Of a DNA stretch of 18,737 bases, positions 1-8,000 are shown one piece after another (position 1 is the stretch's first letter; the number at the start of each line of letters is the position of its first letter). Location of the stretch: positions 1-18,737 of the forward strand of contig CALWWS010000141.1 of assembly GCA_944385305.1 (NCBI GenBank), written 5' to 3'. Below the pieces are notes generated by a model that ran no database searches, was not told the origin of the DNA, and saw only the letters and a list, made by a program, of their open reading frames with translations. Both the position numbers and the translations under genes were made by a program. Source of the DNA: an uncultured Oscillospiraceae bacterium. GTDB lineage: Bacteria > Bacillota > Clostridia > Oscillospirales > Oscillospiraceae.

Positions 1-466
1 AGAAGAAGAAGCACAGCAGGCACTGGGCGATGAGCCAGAGCAGCAGACTGCCCCCGTCCACCCCGCCGGCCAGCACCTCCGCACCCAGAGTGAGGGCGGC
101 TACCGCCAGGTTGGGGAGAATAAGAAAGCCCAGGCCGGACAGGTAGTTGGTGAGGAACAGCCCCTCCCGGCGCATGGGCAGGGCGTGGACCATGCCCACC
201 GAGCGGCTGGAGTAGAGGTAGGAGAACACCGCCATGGCGGCCAGAAGGCCGAATACCACCGCCGTAGGAAGCCCGATACCGCCCCGATCCAGCAGCTCCA
301 GGGGGAGCGAGTGGGCGTAGTCCCCGTTCCACCACCGGGCCTCGCTGAGAATCCGAAGGGGGAGCAGAAACAGCCAGATCACGCCGTACAGCCCCCAGAT
401 GGGCCAGAAGCGGGTGAAGTTCTTGCGGCACAGGGTGGGGTTAAAGCACGATATCACGGACTGCAT
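1..466 (-). CDS. ABC transporter permease, N-terminal part (runs off left edge)
   Basis: The reading frame is open from an ATG at 466 to the window edge, giving 155 codons with no stop. The start is preceded by a good ribosome binding site (GGGAGGTG about 7 bases upstream). The protein opens with a short polar stretch and then has a hydrophobic segment (about residues 22-40, WPIWGLYGVIWLFLLPLRIL), a second near residues 67-85, a third near 107-130, and the start of another at the edge. This suits a multi-pass membrane subunit. It begins 26 bases inside the 3' end of the ATPase gene, so the two are translationally coupled and probably form one exporter. The substrate cannot be told from sequence. 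YtrA-type regulators often accompany exporters that respond to cell-envelope stress or peptide antibiotics, but that is family knowledge, not shown here. Confidence 0.85.
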   Translation of the reverse strand, partial: MQSVISCFNPTLCRKNFTRFWPIWGLYGVIWLFLLPLRILSEARWWNGDYAHSLPLELLDRGGIGLPTAVVFGLLAAMAVFSYLYSSRSVGMVHALPMRREGLFLTNYLSGLGFLILPNLAVAALTLGAEVLAGGVDGGSLLLWLIAQCLLCFFF

Positions 467-1343
467 AGTCCTCACCTCCCAGCTCGTAGATAAAGATCTC
501 CTCCAGGGTCAGGGGGAGCGCCTCCATGAGAATGGGGGCGTACACCGCAAGGCGGTTTGTGATTTCGGTGGAGTTGCCCCGGATAATCAGGGTGTGAATC
601 CGGCCCACCTGGGAGACGTGGAGCACCTGCATGTCCTCAGGCAGCTTGGGCATCTCCCGCTCCTGAAAGACAATCTGCATCTTCACCACGTTCTCCTGGA
701 GGTCGGACAGGGAGCGCTCAATGAGCACCTTTCCATGGGAGAGAATGCCCACGTGGTCGCACACGTCCTCCAGCTCCCGCAGGTTGTGGGAGGAGACCAG
801 AACGGTGGTGCCGTGCTCGGCCACATCTCCCATGAGCAGACTCCACACCTGCCGGCGCATCACCGGGTCCAGGCCGTCCACCGGCTCGTCCAGAACCAGC
901 ACCTCCGGCCGGCAGCACAGGGCCAGCCAGAAGGCGCTCTGCTTCTGCATGCCCTTGGACAGGCGGCGGATGGGCTGGCGCTCGTCCACCGTGGTGAATA
1001 CATCCTTCAGGGCCTGGTAGCGCCCGGCGTCAAACCGGGGGTAGAAGCCCTTGTAAAAACGCATCATATCCCGGGTGGAGGCGGAGAGGAAGTAGTAGAG
1101 ATCGTCGGGAATACCGGCAATCCGGGCCTTGGCCGCCGGATTTTCAAAGATGGGGTTGCCCTCCAGCAGCACCGAGCCGGAGTCCTGCCGGTATACCCCG
1201 GTGACATGGCGCAGCAGGGTGGACTTTCCCGCCCCGTTGGGGCCCACCAGTCCGTAAATGGAGCCCCGGGTGATCGTCATGGTCAGCCCGTCCAGGGCGC
1301 GGAAGCCGTCAAAGCTCTTGACCACGTTGACTGCCTCAATCAT
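441..1343 (-). CDS. ABC transporter ATP-binding protein
   Basis: The 300-residue nucleotide-binding subunit should power the neighbouring permease from the cytoplasmic face. Visible motifs are Walker A GPNGAGKST at residues 34-42, the signature loop LSKGMQKQ at 128-135 (in place of LSGGQ, common in this exporter class), Walker B with the catalytic glutamate VLVLDEP at 148-154 followed by DGLDP, and the switch histidine in SSHNL near residue 186. A C-terminal extension of about 80 residues follows the ATPase core. The start at 1343 has AGGAGG nine bases upstream and overlaps the end of the GntR gene by eight bases. The order regulator-ATPase-permease with overlaps at both joints marks one operon. 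The exact substrate is unknown. Confidence 0.95.
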   Translation of the reverse strand: MIEAVNVVKSFDGFRALDGLTMTITRGSIYGLVGPNGAGKSTLLRHVTGVYRQDSGSVLLEGNPIFENPAAKARIAGIPDDLYYFLSASTRDMMRFYKGFYPRFDAGRYQALKDVFTTVDERQPIRRLSKGMQKQSAFWLALCCRPEVLVLDEPVDGLDPVMRRQVWSLLMGDVAEHGTTVLVSSHNLRELEDVCDHVGILSHGKVLIERSLSDLQENVVKMQIVFQEREMPKLPEDMQVLHVSQVGRIHTLIIRGNSTEITNRLAVYAPILMEALPLTLEEIFIYELGGEDYAVRDIVL

Positions 1344-1737
1344 TTCGATCTTCCTCCTCTCCCTGTTGTCCGGCGGTGCGCCGGGCGGCCTGCTGCAGGA
1401 GCAGGCACAGCTCCTCGGGGGTCATGCCCAGAAAGAGCAGCTCCGCCGCCGAGCATTCAAACTGCTCCAGCAGGGCGGCTCGCCTGGCCAGGTTCACATC
1501 GGCCTGGGGGGCGGCAAAGGAGCCCTTGCCCGCCACAGTGTAGAGATAGCCCTCCTGCTCCAGGGACTCATAGGCCCGCTGAATGGTGTTGGGGTTGATG
1601 GCCAGGGACGAGGCCAGGGCACGCACCGAGGGCAGCTTATCCCCGGCCTGCAGCGCCCCTGTGACCACAAGGTGGCGCAGCCCGTCCTTCACCTGCTCGT
1701 AGATGGGGCGGGCATCCCGGTAGTTGAGAGAGATCAT
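1336..1737 (-). CDS. GntR family transcriptional regulator, YtrA subfamily
   Basis: At 133 residues this is a short GntR-type regulator. The N-terminal winged helix-turn-helix covers roughly residues 8-75: PIYEQV, then LPSVRALASSLAINPNTIQRAYESLEQEGYL, then the wing around residues 66-74. Only a short helical tail of about 55 residues follows, as in the YtrA subfamily, rather than the larger FadR or HutC ligand domains. It is the first gene of the operon with the ABC ATPase and permease, which is the usual YtrA arrangement in which the repressor controls its own exporter. The start has AAGGGGAG upstream. A perfect inverted repeat lies 20 bases upstream of the start and is the likely binding site. 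The tail ends in an acidic stretch (GEEEDRND). Confidence 0.93.
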   Translation of the reverse strand: MISLNYRDARPIYEQVKDGLRHLVVTGALQAGDKLPSVRALASSLAINPNTIQRAYESLEQEGYLYTVAGKGSFAAPQADVNLARRAALLEQFECSAAELLFLGMTPEELCLLLQQAARRTAGQQGEEEDRND

Positions 1738-1757
1738 GCTCTGCTCCCCTTTCAGGA

Positions 1758-1790
1758 AACTGTATGAATTGAACTAGTACAGTTAGTATA
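1758..1790 (-). promoter_or_regulatory. Likely operator and -10 box of the GntR-ABC operon
   Basis: AACTGTA at 1758-1764 and TACAGTT at 1778-1784 form a perfect inverted repeat of seven bases per arm with a 13-base spacer. On the minus strand a -10-like TATACT occupies 1785-1790 directly before it, so a bound repressor would sit on the transcription start. No good -35 was found at 16-18 bases from this -10. Spaced inverted repeats just upstream of the gene are typical of YtrA-type autoregulation. Binding is inferred. Confidence 0.6.
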
Positions 1791-2063
1791 CACGGGGGCC
1801 TGAGAGGAATCCTTAAGAAATTCTGATGATTTTCTTTTTTTCGGGTGACATTTCCCTGTTCACCGGTGTAAAATGGCATAACCTGGATGCCGCAGCAGAG
1901 GGATGGGCGGTGGCTGTATCCGTAAAGTCCTCTGTATGGGGACTTGTGTGCGCTGAAAACGGACAGCGGGGTGGGAATTGTCCCGTAAAACGGGGGGCGG
2001 CGGGGTGAAAATTGTGCAAGGCTGATAAGAGAGGGGAAAACGCGGTTTTTTTTGAAAATGTCG
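1791..2063. other. Intergenic region without a convincing gene
   Basis: This stretch separates the divergent GntR and glmU-like transcripts. Short open frames are present, but none has a ribosome binding site or a recognisable product. On the plus strand there is a promoter-like pair, GTGACA at 1845-1850 and TAAAAT at 1869-1874 with 18 bases between. There is a small CCCG/CGGG hairpin near 1982-1994. A weak AAAAC-GCG-GTTTT hairpin followed by T residues lies near 2037-2053. Together these could outline a small transcript, but nothing identifies one. Confidence 0.35.
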
Positions 2064-2092
2064 GTGCAATTTTACCGTAAGTTTGATATAAT
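2064..2092 (+). promoter_or_regulatory. Promoter of the glmU-like/prs/pth/mfd cluster
   Basis: A perfect -10 hexamer TATAAT is at 2087-2092. The best -35 match at 17 bases is the weak GTGCAA at 2064-2069. Transcription would begin near 2099, which leaves the ATG at 2108 without room for a ribosome binding site and favours the start at 2135. Confidence 0.6.
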
Positions 2093-2134
2093 CTCTTTAC
2101 AGATATTATGTGTAAAGAAAGGGGTGACCGGGAG

Positions 2135-3334
2135 ATGCAGAACATGGGCGCGGTGGTCTTTCTGCCCAGGGAGGACGGACGCTTTAACCTGATGCTGGAG
2201 GAGCTGATGTTTGCCCCCGGTGCGGTTTGGCTGCGGCAGGCGCTGGAGGAGGCGGGCTTTACCCGCTTTCTGGTTGTATGCCATGAGGAGGAGCGGCAGG
2301 CGGCTCAGGGCTGCTTTCCGCAGGATACGGTTTTTGTCACCAACGGCGCGCAGGATGCGCGGGAGCAGTTGGTGACCTTTTTGTCCTCTCTGGAGGGACG
2401 CGCCGCGGTGATCACCCGGCCGGTCTACCTCAACGGGGATGCGGCCCGGGCCCTGGCGGGGGAGGAACCCCTGCCCCGGGGGGAGGCGTGCGGCGTCTTC
2501 CGGGCGGATGCCGCCATTCTGAAGGCGGAGCTGGACGGCGAGGAGGACTTCAACGCCGTACTGGCCCGGTGCGCCGAGCCCTTCGGACAGCCCTATGGGC
2601 AGTTTCTCGGCGTGCAGCCCCTGAGCCGGGGAATGGAGTGGGAGAGCGCCCAGCGCTTTGCCAAGGCCGACGGGATAAACCGCCTGAACCGGGAGCTGAC
2701 CTCCGGCCGGGGGGTTGTGGTGGTGGACCCCTCCAACACCTATGTGGGCCCCCAGGTAACGGTGGGGGACGGTACGGTGCTCCTCCCCGGCACCATTCTC
2801 CGGGGGTGCACGGCCATCGGCCGGAACTGTCAGATTGGGCCCAACACCATGATCCGGGACTGCACCATCGGCGACGGGGTGACGGTGAACGCCTCCCAGC
2901 TCAACGAGAGCACGGTGGAGGAGGGGGCCACGGTGGGTCCCTTTGCCTATATCCGGCCCCACTGCCATGTGGGGGCCAACGTGAAGGTGGGCGACTTTGT
3001 GGAGCTGAAGAACTCCAACATCGGCGCGGGCACCAAGATCTCCCACCTCACCTATGTGGGGGACTCCGACGTGGGCAGCAAGGTGAACTTCGGCTGCGGC
3101 ACGGTGACGGTGAACTACGACGGAACCTCCAAGTTCCGCACCACCATTGGGGACAACGCCTTTATCGGCTGCAACACCAACCTGGTGGCCCCGGTAAAGG
3201 TGGGAGAGGGGGCCTATACCGCCGCCGGCTCCACCATTACCGATGAGGTGCCCGCCGATTCCCTGGCCATCGCCCGCAGCGTGCAGGTGGTGAAGAAGCA
3301 GTGGGCCGCCAAGCGGAGGAACCGCAGGAAGTAG
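2135..3334 (+). CDS. glmU: GlmU-like glucosamine-1-phosphate acetyltransferase with degenerate uridylyltransferase domain
   Basis: The 399-residue protein has a clear C-terminal left-handed beta-helix of GlmU type from about residue 195. It retains the acetyltransferase residues: R274 in YIRPH, K292 in ELKNSN, catalytic H304 and Y307 in SHLTYVGD, N327-Y328 in VNYDG and K333. This half should acetylate glucosamine-1-phosphate with acetyl-CoA. The N-terminal half (about 190 residues, shorter than the usual 229 or so) lacks the LAAGxGTRM nucleotide-binding motif. It has VYLNGD where GDxPL is expected, although a GINRLN segment like GVNNRLQL remains near 180. UTP-dependent activity is therefore doubtful. 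The start at 2135 is chosen because AAAGGGGTGA lies seven bases upstream. An in-frame ATG at 2108 has no such site. It is the first gene of the cluster. Confidence 0.85.
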   Translation: MQNMGAVVFLPREDGRFNLMLEELMFAPGAVWLRQALEEAGFTRFLVVCHEEERQAAQGCFPQDTVFVTNGAQDAREQLVTFLSSLEGRAAVITRPVYLNGDAARALAGEEPLPRGEACGVFRADAAILKAELDGEEDFNAVLARCAEPFGQPYGQFLGVQPLSRGMEWESAQRFAKADGINRLNRELTSGRGVVVVDPSNTYVGPQVTVGDGTVLLPGTILRGCTAIGRNCQIGPNTMIRDCTIGDGVTVNASQLNESTVEEGATVGPFAYIRPHCHVGANVKVGDFVELKNSNIGAGTKISHLTYVGDSDVGSKVNFGCGTVTVNYDGTSKFRTTIGDNAFIGCNTNLVAPVKVGEGAYTAAGSTITDEVPADSLAIARSVQVVKKQWAAKRRNRRK

Positions 3335-3342
3335 TGGCAGAA

Positions 3343-3361
3343 CCCCGCGCAGCATGCGGGG
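3343..3361 (+). other. Short GC hairpin between glmU-like gene and prs
   Basis: CCCCGC at 3343-3348 and GCGGGG at 3356-3361 can pair around a seven-base loop. No T run follows, so it is not a normal intrinsic terminator. It may protect or trim the shared transcript. Confidence 0.35.
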
Positions 3362-3394
3362 CAAACATAAAGAGAAATTGAGAGGATGTAGAAC

Positions 3395-4351
3395 ATGATT
3401 GCACACGGTAAGGATATTAAGATCTTTTCCGGAAATTCCAACCGCGCACTGGCCGACGCCATCTGTAAGGAGATGGGTCTGGAGTTGGGCAACGCGGAGG
3501 TGGGCGCCTTCTCCGACGGGGAGAGCTTTGTGTCCATCTACGAGACTGTCCGCGGCTCCGACGTGTTTGTGGTGCAGTCCACCTGCGCGCCGGTCAATGA
3601 CAACCTGATGGAAATGCTGATTATGATCGACGCCTTCAAGCGCGCCTCCGCCGGGCGCATTACCGCGGTGATGCCCTACTTCGGCTATGCCCGCCAGGAC
3701 CGCAAGACCAAGCCCCGCGACCCCATTTCCGCCAAGCTGGTGGCCAACCTGATCACCCGCGCCGGCGCCGACCGGGTGCTCACCATGGATCTGCACGCCA
3801 ACCAGATCCAGGGCTTCTTTGACATCCCGGTGGACAATCTGCTGGGCGCCCCCATCTTTGTGGACTGCTTCACCCAGCGCTACGGGGACGACCCCGACGT
3901 GATGGTGGTCTCCCCCGACGTGGGCAGCGTGGCCCGGGCCCGGGCCTTCGCCCAGAAGCTGGGCATGCCCCTGGCTATTGTGGATAAGCGCCGCCAGAAG
4001 GCCAACTCCTCCGAGGTGATGAACATCATCGGCGACGTGAAGGGCAAGAAGGTCATCCTGCTGGACGACATGGTGGACACCGGCGGATCCCTGTGCGGTG
4101 CGGCCCGGGCGTTGGTGGAGCTGGGCGGGGCCAAGTCGGTTACCGCCTGCGCCACCCACGGCGTGCTCTCCGGCCCGGCGGTGCAGCGCATCAACGACAG
4201 CGTGCTGGAGGAGGTCATCTTCCTCAACACCATTCCCGGCAAGCCGGAAGTGAAGTGCGACAAGATTAAGTATCTGTCCGTGGCGCACATGTTTGCCGAG
4301 GCCATCGAGCGCATCTACGAAGAGGTCTCTGTCTCCAAGCTGTTTGTGTAA
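3395..4351 (+). CDS. prs: Ribose-phosphate pyrophosphokinase (PRPP synthetase)
   Basis: This enzyme makes 5-phosphoribosyl-1-diphosphate from ribose-5-phosphate and ATP for purine, pyrimidine, histidine, tryptophan and NAD synthesis. At 318 residues it matches the class I family length. Visible signatures are FSGNSN at residues 11-16, the ATP-side YFGYARQDRK near 95-104, the divalent-cation signature DLHANQIQGFF at 132-142, the flexible-loop VDKRR ending at 200, and the PRPP/ribose-phosphate loop DDMVDTGGS at 224-232. A GAGAGGA site precedes the start. It follows the glmU-like gene after a 60-base gap, the same glmU-prs neighbourhood seen in Bacillus (gcaD-prs). All key residues look intact. 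Confidence 0.98.
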   Translation: MIAHGKDIKIFSGNSNRALADAICKEMGLELGNAEVGAFSDGESFVSIYETVRGSDVFVVQSTCAPVNDNLMEMLIMIDAFKRASAGRITAVMPYFGYARQDRKTKPRDPISAKLVANLITRAGADRVLTMDLHANQIQGFFDIPVDNLLGAPIFVDCFTQRYGDDPDVMVVSPDVGSVARARAFAQKLGMPLAIVDKRRQKANSSEVMNIIGDVKGKKVILLDDMVDTGGSLCGAARALVELGGAKSVTACATHGVLSGPAVQRINDSVLEEVIFLNTIPGKPEVKCDKIKYLSVAHMFAEAIERIYEEVSVSKLFV

Positions 4352-4382
4352 GTTTCCACTACTTTGAGAAAAGGCGTCCACA

Positions 4383-4405
4383 GGGGCGGAGCGTTGCTCC
4401 GCCCC
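4383..4405 (+). other. Perfect 10-bp hairpin between prs and pth
   Basis: GGGGCGGAGC at 4383-4392 and GCTCCGCCCC at 4396-4405 pair perfectly around the loop GTT. The following bases are not T rich, so termination by the usual mechanism is unlikely. It may serve as a transcript-processing or stability element, or as a weak attenuator lowering expression of pth and mfd relative to prs. Confidence 0.6.
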
Positions 4406-4428
4406 CGTTGCGCTGTTGGGGAGAAACC

Positions 4429-5022
4429 ATGTTTTTTGGAAGAAACAGGGAAACCGGGGCGGAATGGCTGGTGGTGGGCCTGGGCAACCCCGGTGAGAAG
4501 TACGAGAACACCCGGCATAATGTGGGCTTTCTCACGGTGGATGAGCTGGCCGGACGGCTGGATATCCCGGTGCAGAAGCTGAAATACCGCGCCCTTACCA
4601 ACACCGCCCGGCTGGGAGGCGCGCCGGTGCTGCTGATGAAGCCGGTGACCTTTATGAACCTGTCCGGCGAGGCGGTGGGCCAGGCGGCTGCCTTTTATAA
4701 AATTCCGCCGGAGCGGGTACTGGTGATCTCAGACGACGTGTCCCTCCCCCTGGGCAAGCTGCGCATCCGCAAGAGCGGGTCCGCCGGAGGGCACAACGGA
4801 CTGAAGAACATTATTCAGCACCTGGGCACCGACGCCTTTCCCCGGGTAAAGATCGGAGTGGGTCAGAAGCCCCACCCCGACTACGACATGGCCGACTGGG
4901 TGCTCTCCAAATTTACCGGAGAGGACAAAAAGGTCATTGCCCAGGCGGTGGAGCGGGCGGCGGACGCGGTGGCCTGCTATATTCAGGAGGGCCCGGATCG
5001 GGCCATGGGAAAATTCAACTAG
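4429..5022 (+). CDS. pth: Peptidyl-tRNA hydrolase
   Basis: The enzyme releases tRNA from peptidyl-tRNAs that drop off the ribosome. The 197-residue protein has the family's essential residues: N20 in VGLGNPG, catalytic H30 in ENTRHNVGF, the FMNLSG loop at 75-80, D103 in SDDVSLPLGKLR and N123 in GGHNGLK. A short N-terminal leader (FFGRNRETGAE) precedes the usual core start. The ATG at 4429 is chosen because GGGGAG lies just upstream. A TTG-initiated frame from 4408 would begin just after the hairpin and has no better site. It sits between prs and mfd, as spoVC does in Bacillus, and ends 23 bases before mfd. Confidence 0.97.
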   Translation: MFFGRNRETGAEWLVVGLGNPGEKYENTRHNVGFLTVDELAGRLDIPVQKLKYRALTNTARLGGAPVLLMKPVTFMNLSGEAVGQAAAFYKIPPERVLVISDDVSLPLGKLRIRKSGSAGGHNGLKNIIQHLGTDAFPRVKIGVGQKPHPDYDMADWVLSKFTGEDKKVIAQAVERAADAVACYIQEGPDRAMGKFN

Positions 5023-5045
5023 CGCCCGCGGGGCGGAGGTGAGGG

Positions 5046-8000
5046 ATGAAGCAGCTGATCAGCGCCCTGGGGGGCATACCGGAATTTGGAAACCTGCTGG
5101 CCGCCATTGACGGCGGCAGGTGTCCCGCCGTCTTTTCCGGCCTGTCCGCCGTGCACCGGGCCCACTTTGCCGCTGGCATCCGACAGGAGACGGGGCGCAG
5201 CGTGGCGGTGGTGTGCGCCGACGAGGGGGAGGCGGAGAAGATGGCCCGGGATCTGGGAGCCCTGCTGGGCCTCCAGGTGCCTGTGCTCACCGCCCGGGAA
5301 TTCACCTTCCACAACGCCGCCGTGGTCTCCCGCCAGTGGGAGCATCGGCGGCTGTCCATTCTCCGCGCCCTGACGGCGGGGGAGTGCCCCGTGCTGGTGT
5401 GCACGGCGGAGGCCCTGCTCCAGCGCACCATGCCCCCCGTTTTGCTGGCCCAGGCCTCCCACAGCCTGGCGGTGGGGGAGAGCTATGACCTGGCCGGGCT
5501 GGCTCAGGATCTGGCCGCCGCGGGCTATGCCCGCACCCAGCAGGTGGAGGGTGTGGGACAGTTTGCCCTGCGGGGCGGGATTCTGGACTTTTTCTCTCCC
5601 GCCCACCCCAGGCCGGTGCGGGCGGAGTTTTTCGGGGATGAGATCGACTCCATGGGCCTGTTTGACCCGGGCACCCAGCGCCGGGTGGAGAACCTCTCCC
5701 GGGCGGAGATCCTCCCCGCCGCCGAGGTGCTGCCCCAGTTCGCCCCCGGCGGGTACGGCGGGTTGTTGGAGGCCATGGATGCTCTGGCGGCCCGGGCGGG
5801 AAAGCGCAAGGGCGTGCCCGACAGCCTGGGGGCCACCCTGGCGGAGGATCGGGAGCGGCTGGCGGCGGGAGGCGGCTTTCCGGCGGTGGATCGGTATATC
5901 GCCCTGATCTATCCCCACCTGGCCACGGCGGCGGACTATCTGCCTGAAGACGGGGTGGTACTCCTCAGCGAGAGCGCCCGGGTGATCCAGCGGGCGGAGA
6001 GCTATCTGTGGCAGCTGGGAGAGGACGCCAAGAGCCTGATGGAGAGCGGCCTGCTGGCGGGGGAGCTGGCCCAGTTTGCCTGCTCCGCGGAGCAGCTGTG
6101 GGATACCCTGGAGCAGTGGCCGGTGTGCTATCTGGACTCCTTCCTCTCCTCCCAGTATCCCCGCAGGCCCCGCACTACCCTGAATCTGCTGGCCAAGCAG
6201 CTGCCCTCCTACGGGGCCAGCCTGGAGACGGCGGTATCCGATCTGGCCCACTATGTGGGGGACGGATTCAAGACAGTGGTGCTGGTATCCAGCGAGCAGC
6301 GGGCGCTCAACCTCCAGGCCCTGCTGCGGGAGCAGAAGCTGCGCACCGCTGTGGACTTCCAGCTCCACCAGCTCCCCCGGCCGGGGGAGGCGGTGATCGC
6401 CGTGGGTGGGCTGACGGCGGGGATGGAGTACCCCACTGGAGGCCTGGCGGTGCTCACTGAGGGCCAGGGGCAGACGGGGAAGAAAAAGCGGGCCAAGGCG
6501 GTGACCAACCGGCAGAAGCTGGGCTCCTACGCCGACCTCTCCCCCGGGGATCTGGTGGTGCACGAGCACCACGGCATCGGCCGCTTTGTGGAGATGACCA
6601 CCATGACGGTGGACGGGGTGCAGAAGGACTACGTGAAGATCGCCTACGCCGGGGCGGACGTGCTCTATGTACCCGCCACCCAGCTGGATCTGGTGAGCAA
6701 GTATATCGGCTCGGGGGAGGACGCCCAGGAGACCAAAAAGCTCTCCAAGCTGGGGGGCACCGACTGGGAGCGGGCCAAGAGCCGGGCGAAAAAGGCGGTG
6801 CAGGACCTGGCCAAGGGCCTTATTGCCCTCTACGCCCAGCGCCAGCGGGAGCCAGGCTTTGCCTTTTCCCCCGACTCCCCCTGGATGAAGGAGTTTGAGG
6901 AGGAGTTTGAGTACGCCGAGACAGACGATCAGCTTCGCTGCATTGCCGAGATCAAGCGGGATATGGAGGCCCCCCGGCCCATGGACCGGCTGCTGTGCGG
7001 CGATGTGGGCTACGGCAAGACCGAGGTGGCCTTCCGGGCTATTATGAAGTGCGTGCTGGACGGCAAGCAGGCCGCCATTCTGGTGCCCACCACCGTGCTG
7101 GCCCGGCAGCACTACCTCACCGCCCTGCGGCGGTTCTCCAAGTACCCGGTGGCCATCGACGTGGTCTCCCGATTCCGCACCCCCGCCCAGATGAAGCAGA
7201 CCCTGGCCAGGCTGCGCCAGGGGGGAATTGACCTGCTTATCGGTACCCACCGGCTGTTCCAGAAGGACGTGCGGTTCAAGGATCTGGGCCTGCTGGTGGT
7301 GGATGAGGAGCAGCGCTTCGGCGTGGCCCACAAGGAGAAGCTCAAGGAGCTCTCCCGCCAGGTGGATGTGCTCACCCTCTCGGCCACCCCCATCCCCCGC
7401 ACCCTGAATATGGCTCTCTCCGGGATCCGGGACATGTCCACCCTGGAGGAGCCGCCCCTGGACCGCCAGCCGGTGCAGACCTACGTGCTGGAGCACGACT
7501 GGGGGGTGCTCTCCGACGCCATGCGCCGGGAGCTGGAGCGGGGCGGCCAGGTGTACTACCTGCACAACCGGGTGGAGACCATCACCCGCACCGCCGGGCG
7601 CATCCAGCAGATGCTGGGAGAGGACGCGGCGGTGGCCGTGGCTCACGGTAAGATGAGCCAGGAGGAGCTGGGGGACGTGATGACCCGCATGGCCGAGGGA
7701 GAGGTGGACGTGCTGGTGTGCACCACCATCATTGAGACGGGCATCGACATCTCCAACGTGAACACCCTGATCATCGAGGACGCGGATCAGATGGGCCTGG
7801 CCCAGCTGCACCAGATCCGGGGCCGGGTGGGCCGCTCCAGCCGCCGGGCCTTTGCCTACCTTACCTTCCGCCGGGGCAAGGTGCTCTCCGAGGTGGCTGC
7901 CAAGCGGCTGGGGGCCATCCGGGAGTTTGCCGAGTTTGGCTCGGGCTTCAAGATCGCCATGCGGGATCTGGAGATCCGGGGGGCGGGCAACGTGCTGGGC

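Noticed and set aside
399..1598. A 399-codon plus-strand open frame opposite the ABC ATPase and GntR gene
   Set aside because: The minus strand here encodes complete Walker and signature motifs, so the plus-strand frame is a shadow.
2108..2134. Upstream ATG for the glmU-like gene
   Set aside because: It lies about nine bases from the expected transcription start and has no ribosome binding site. The ATG at 2135 has a good one.
3343..3361. Hairpin after the glmU-like gene as an intrinsic terminator
   Set aside because: Only a six-base stem and no T run follows. prs lies close by and is likely co-transcribed.
2072..4381. A 769-codon open frame on the minus strand opposite glmU-like gene and prs
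   Set aside because: Same kind of shadow: low-complexity His/Gly/Leu-rich product, no ribosome binding site, and no family resemblance.
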